Source of the DNA: Clostridiales bacterium oral taxon 876 str. F0540 | GTDB lineage: Bacteria > Bacillota > Clostridia > Clostridiales > Clostridiaceae | Reading direction: 5' to 3' | DNA: 64,000 bases | Assembly: GCA_000466585.1 (NCBI GenBank) | Contig: KE993482.1 | Location: 51,426 to 115,425 of the forward strand | Part shown: piece after piece, positions 60,702 through 64,000 of the stretch | How positions within the stretch are numbered: the stretch's first letter is position 1 | How the letters are laid out: every line of letters begins with the position of its first letter | The notes under the pieces: generated by a model | Seen by the model: only the letters and a program-made list of their open reading frames with translations | Told to the model about the DNA's origin: nothing | Database searches by the model: none | Translations under genes and position numbers: made by a program

Positions 60702-60765
60702 TCCGCCCTTCTATGTTATTGTAACCTTATTATAATTCTATATAAATAATAAAAATCCTCTATTT

Positions 60766-61128
60766 TTAAGTTATATCCATCAAATCTTTTCTTAATTCCC
60801 TAGCTTTGTTAAGATAAACAAATTTAATTTCTTTATTATCCACGTGCTCACATAATAAGGAAATCCTTATGCAAAGCTTAAGTGAATTTTCCACCTTCAT
60901 TTCATTAAAATGCATTATTGCCTTATCTTTAATATCAAAGTGTTCTCTTAGAAACTTTCCCGGATAATCCTTTGTTATATCATCAGTACAGGAAAATAGT
61001 ATCATAACAATGTCTTCTAGTTCTAAATTATTATTTTCAATTATTTTTTCAAACAGTTCTATAGAAGCATTCCTTATATTATCAGAACTATTACTTTCTA
61101 TTGTGGTCGCTCCTCTTATAGCTATCAA
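60766..61128 (-). CDS. aroH: Chorismate mutase, AroH type
   Basis: Converts chorismate to prephenate for phenylalanine and tyrosine. The trimeric AroH fold is recognised by IAIRGATTIESNSSDNIRNAS with the active arginine, the MILFSCTDDIT segment and the C-terminal FVYLNKARELRKDL. Length 120 matches. The start is TTG and overlaps the stop of the upstream flavoprotein gene by four bases (TTGA), indicating coupled translation. Confidence 0.92.
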   Translation of the reverse strand: MIAIRGATTIESNSSDNIRNASIELFEKIIENNNLELEDIVMILFSCTDDITKDYPGKFLREHFDIKDKAIMHFNEMKVENSLKLCIRISLLCEHVDNKEIKFVYLNKARELRKDLMDIT

Positions 61129-62351
61129 TTATCTTCACCAGCCTTTACTCCTGCCAGATAGCCTGTTGACAAAGCTATTTGAATATTGTAGCCACCCGTA
61201 AATGCATCAATATCTATTACTTCACCTGCAAATGCAAGATTGTTTATTATTTTAGAACGCATAGTTGAAGGATCTATTTCCTTTGTATCTACGCCTCCTG
61301 CTGTTACTATAGCTTCTTCAACCGGTCTTAATCCCTTAATATTAAGAGTAAAGGAATTAAGCAAGGAAACCAGTTTTTTTCTTTCTTCTCTGGTAATCAA
61401 ATTAACTTTTTTATTCTCATCTATACCAGAAAGAGCAATAATAGTTTTAATTAGTTTTTGCGGAAGAAGATCATCAAGTGAATTTTTAAAATCCTTATTA
61501 GAATACTTTGCAAAGTCGCTTTGTATTCTTTTATCAAGTTCTTCAGCTGTTAAAGCAGGTTTTAAATTAATAACCGCTTTAAGTTTTGTTTTATCCTTAA
61601 TTACTGAGCTTGAACTTAGTACAATTGGGCCGGATATTCCAAAATGAGTAAAAATCATTTCACCAAAATCTTTATACAAAGTTTTATTATTTTCTACAAT
61701 TCTAAGTTCTACATTTTTGAGCGAAAGCCCCTGCAGATCTTTAATCCATTCTTCTTCGATTATAACCGGAACTAAGGAAGGTCTTACCCTAATTATTTTA
61801 TGCCCCAATTTTTTTGCAAAACTCATGCCCTCTCCTGTAGAACCTGTTCTCGGGTAGGAAACTCCTCCTGTACAAATTATAAAGTAGTCTCCATCTATTA
61901 CTGTATTATCTTGAAGAATTACCGCCTTAACCTTATTATTTTCACTTATCACTTCTTTTACACTAGAGTTAAGCCTTATATTTACTCCTTTTCTTAAAAG
62001 TTCATCTGTAAAGGCATTAATAATATCTGAAGATTTATCTGAAGCGGGAAAAACTCTATCCCCTCTTTCTACTTTTAATTTAACACCAAGACTTTTAAAA
62101 AAATTCATTGTATCTTCATTAGTAAAACTATAAAGCGGACTGTACAAAAAATACGGGTTACCGGGTATATAGTTAAAAAACTCAGAAATATCTTTTGCGT
62201 TGGTAATATTACATCTCCCTTTTCCCGTAATAAAGAGCTTTTTACCAAGTTTCTCATTTTTCTCAAGAAGCAGAACATCATGTTTATCAGATGCAGCAAT
62301 TGCTGCCATCATACCCGCAGGTCCTCCGCCAATAACAATAACCTTAGCCAT
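61125..62351 (-). CDS. BaiN/YhiN-like NAD(P)/FAD-dependent oxidoreductase
   Basis: Flavoprotein of the HI0933/BaiN family, found widely in Clostridia next to aroH and cmk. The N-terminal dinucleotide motif VIGGGPAGMMAAIAA, the family marker GKGRCNITN near residue 42, YFIICTGGVSYPRTGSTGEG in the middle and FTGGYNIQIALSTGYLAG at the end are visible. Length 408 is typical. The physiological substrate is unknown in most species; a bile-acid role is known only for some gut bacteria and should not be assumed. Confidence 0.88.
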   Translation of the reverse strand: MAKVIVIGGGPAGMMAAIAASDKHDVLLLEKNEKLGKKLFITGKGRCNITNAKDISEFFNYIPGNPYFLYSPLYSFTNEDTMNFFKSLGVKLKVERGDRVFPASDKSSDIINAFTDELLRKGVNIRLNSSVKEVISENNKVKAVILQDNTVIDGDYFIICTGGVSYPRTGSTGEGMSFAKKLGHKIIRVRPSLVPVIIEEEWIKDLQGLSLKNVELRIVENNKTLYKDFGEMIFTHFGISGPIVLSSSSVIKDKTKLKAVINLKPALTAEELDKRIQSDFAKYSNKDFKNSLDDLLPQKLIKTIIALSGIDENKKVNLITREERKKLVSLLNSFTLNIKGLRPVEEAIVTAGGVDTKEIDPSTMRSKIINNLAFAGEVIDIDAFTGGYNIQIALSTGYLAGVKAGEDN

Positions 62352-62426
62352 TTAATCACCACCATTTTTATTCACTATTATAATTTAATATATTGCGTCA
62401 TATTATTCAACAATAAAATACAACAT

Positions 62427-62461
62427 AAAAAAAGAGAACCTGATTGAGGTTCTCTTTTTAT
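62427..62461 (-). terminator. Terminator after gdhA (minus strand)
   Basis: AAAAAGAGAACC (62429-62440) pairs with GGTTCTCTTTTT (62448-62459) around seven bases. On the minus strand the T tract follows the stem directly. Confidence 0.9.
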
Positions 62462-62466
62462 GCTGA

Positions 62467-63834
62467 TTAATAATTTCCTTGTGCGTGCATTGCTTCTGCA
62501 ACTTTTACAAATCCAGCTATATTAGCACCAGCAACTAAATTGTAGCCATAACCATAATCTTCTGATGCTTTCTTGCAGTTATTATATATATTAACCATAA
62601 TTTGATGAAGCTTTTGGTCAACTTCTTCAGCAGTCCATGCCATTCTCATACTGTTTTGAGCCATTTCTAAAGCTGATGTAGCAACTCCACCAGCATTTGC
62701 TGCTTTAGCTGGTCCTACTATTACATTATTCTTTTGGAAGTATTCAATTGCTTCATTAGTACATGGCATATTAGCAGCTTCGCAAACAAACTTAACTCCA
62801 TTTGCTACTATTTGCTTAGCGTGTTCTAACTGAATATCGTTTTGAACTGCACATGGCATAACGATGTCAACCTTTACATTCCATGGCTTCTCACCTGGGA
62901 AGAATTGTACGCCATATTTATCAGCATAATCCTTTATTCTTGCACCTTTATTTTCATTAAGCATTTGAACCATGTAATCAATTTTTTCACCAGTAACTCC
63001 ATCTGGATCATATATATATCCGTCTGGTCCTGATAGTGTTACAACTTTACCGCCTAATTGACTAACTTTTAAGCATGCTCCCCAAGCAACATTACCAAAG
63101 CCTGAAACAGCAACTGTTTTACCATTGAAGTCTAATCCTTCATGTCTAAGCATTTCTTGGCAGAAATAAGTTACTCCAAAACCTGTAGCTTCTGGTCTTA
63201 TTAAGCTTCCGCCATAAGTTAAGCCTTTTCCAGTAAGAACTCCATTTTCGAAGGATGCCTTTATTCTTCTATATTGTCCGAATAAGTAACCGATTTCTCT
63301 TCCTCCAACACCTATATCGCCAGCTGGAACGTCTACATTTGGTCCTATGTGTCTATATAATTCAGTCATAAAGCTTTGACAGAATCTCATAATTTCTGCG
63401 TCTGACTTTCCTCTTGGATCAAAGTCGGAACCACCTTTTCCTCCTCCAATTGGAAGACCTGTTAATGAGTTCTTTAGTATTTGTTCAAAACCTAAGAATT
63501 TAACTATTCCTATATATACTGATGGATGGAATCTAAGTCCGCCTTTGTAAGGTCCTATAGCTCCGTTAAACTGTACTCTGTATCCTCTATTAACTTGAAC
63601 TTTTCCTTGATCATCAACCCATGGAACTCTGAACATTATTTGTCTTTCAGGTTCACAGAATCTTTCAAGTAAGTTTTCTTCAATATACTCTGGGTGTTTT
63701 TCAAGAACTGGAGCTAGAGAATTCATAACCTCTTCTACAGCTTGAAGAAATTCTGGTTCATGAGCATTTCTTTTCTTAACGTTTTCAACAACTTGCTCAA
63801 TATAGGTTTTAGGATCCATTTTTACATTTGACAT
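62467..63834 (-). CDS. gdhA: NADP-type glutamate dehydrogenase
   Basis: Interconverts glutamate with 2-oxoglutarate and ammonia. The hexameric small-subunit family is shown by GAIGPYKGGLRFHPSV, PIGGGKGGSDFDPRGKSD with the catalytic lysine, AGDIGVGGREIGYLFGQY and the Rossmann motif VAVSGFGNVAWG. Length 455 is standard. Cofactor choice is inferred from family similarity; clostridial members include NAD-linked enzymes such as that of C. symbiosum, so NAD use cannot be excluded. AGGAGG precedes the ATG, and the gene has its own promoter and terminator. Confidence 0.95.
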   Translation of the reverse strand: MSNVKMDPKTYIEQVVENVKKRNAHEPEFLQAVEEVMNSLAPVLEKHPEYIEENLLERFCEPERQIMFRVPWVDDQGKVQVNRGYRVQFNGAIGPYKGGLRFHPSVYIGIVKFLGFEQILKNSLTGLPIGGGKGGSDFDPRGKSDAEIMRFCQSFMTELYRHIGPNVDVPAGDIGVGGREIGYLFGQYRRIKASFENGVLTGKGLTYGGSLIRPEATGFGVTYFCQEMLRHEGLDFNGKTVAVSGFGNVAWGACLKVSQLGGKVVTLSGPDGYIYDPDGVTGEKIDYMVQMLNENKGARIKDYADKYGVQFFPGEKPWNVKVDIVMPCAVQNDIQLEHAKQIVANGVKFVCEAANMPCTNEAIEYFQKNNVIVGPAKAANAGGVATSALEMAQNSMRMAWTAEEVDQKLHQIMVNIYNNCKKASEDYGYGYNLVAGANIAGFVKVAEAMHAQGNY

Positions 63835-63851
63835 AATATTTACCTCCTAAA

Positions 63852-63929
63852 ATGAATGTTTAATTTCATTCATAATAATTATTGAATGTTAACTTGCTTA
63901 CAGTATATATTATTCTATATAAAATGCAA
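63852..63929 (-). promoter_or_regulatory. Promoter and leader of gdhA
   Basis: Read on the minus strand, TTGCAT (63929-63924) and TATACT (63907-63902) lie 16 bp apart. The leader contains an inverted repeat ATGAATG (63852-63858) and CATTCAT (63867-63873), just ahead of the ribosome site. Confidence 0.45.
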
Positions 63930-64000
63930 TATTCCTTCTTTTTTTTAAAATATTTTAATATTTTTTATTTAAATTTTTATATAGAATTTTTCAAGTGTAT

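Noticed and set aside
1..64000. CRISPR arrays, tRNA or rRNA genes, insertion sequences, prophage genes or toxin-antitoxin pairs
   Set aside because: No regularly spaced repeats, no tRNA-like cloverleaf or CCA ends, and no transposase, phage or toxin families appear. The only recombinase is the XerC-like gene at 43.9 kb.

Overview
The window looks like a core chromosomal segment of a low-GC, spore-forming member of the Clostridia. The evidence is very AT-rich intergenic DNA, strong AGGAGG-type ribosome sites, Gram-positive gene families (codY, rbgA, rny, ymxH, tepA, spoVS, an AG-cleavable LexA) and a gene order known from Firmicutes. I cannot name the genus from sequence alone. No phage, IS element, CRISPR array, rRNA or tRNA is visible. 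Almost every gene belongs to a recognised housekeeping family, and I found no convincing undescribed multi-gene system.

Layout. 1-6.5 kb: 3' end of trmD, then rplS behind an L19-type leader, lepB, rbgA, rnhB, an inverted yraN, yifB and dprA. 6.6-9.7 kb: topA and codY. 9.8-18 kb: rpsB-tsf-pyrH-frr-uppS-cdsA-dxr-rseP-ispG, linking translation to isoprenoid and membrane synthesis; polC, often found next in Firmicutes, is absent. 18.3-28.3 kb: rimP-nusA-ylxR-ylxQ-infB-rbfA-nrnA-truB-ribF, then rpsO and pnp. 28.4-34.7 kb: M16 peptidase, dut, ymxH, dapG, tepA, ftsK/spoIIIE. 34.8-40.1 kb: rimO-pgsA, SOS-controlled recA, rny, spoVS. 40.2-43.4 kb: PHP phosphoesterase, aminotransferase, PTS IIA, HPr and a DUF378 membrane protein.

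43.4-46.3 kb is the least ordinary part: a 485-bp non-coding stretch with three inverted repeats, a tyrosine recombinase with an extra N-terminal helix-turn-helix domain, a small cysteine-rich protein, and lexA. One LexA box lies between the divergent promoters of lexA and the cysteine-rich gene. 46.3-54.9 kb on the minus strand: miaB, mutS-mutL-miaA-hfq and an aluminium-resistance/methionine gamma-lyase family gene. 55.3-57.8 kb: two tandem PLP aminotransferases. 57.8-63.8 kb on the minus strand: a GNAT protein, a stand-alone four-domain S1 protein, cmk, aroH, a BaiN-like flavoprotein and gdhA.

How the parts work together. Ribosomal protein genes rplS, rpsB and rpsO each have a good sigma-A promoter followed by a foldable leader, consistent with autogenous control. 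recA and lexA each have a LexA box at a sigma-A promoter, giving a recognisable SOS circuit. Intrinsic terminators separate most transcription units, and several are bidirectional between converging genes. Start codons were chosen by ribosome-site spacing and family N-termini; in a number of genes the chosen start lies inside a longer possible reading frame, and GTG or TTG starts are used by uppS, dxr, dut, ftsK, rimO, rny, ptsH, lexA, mutL, mutS and aroH.
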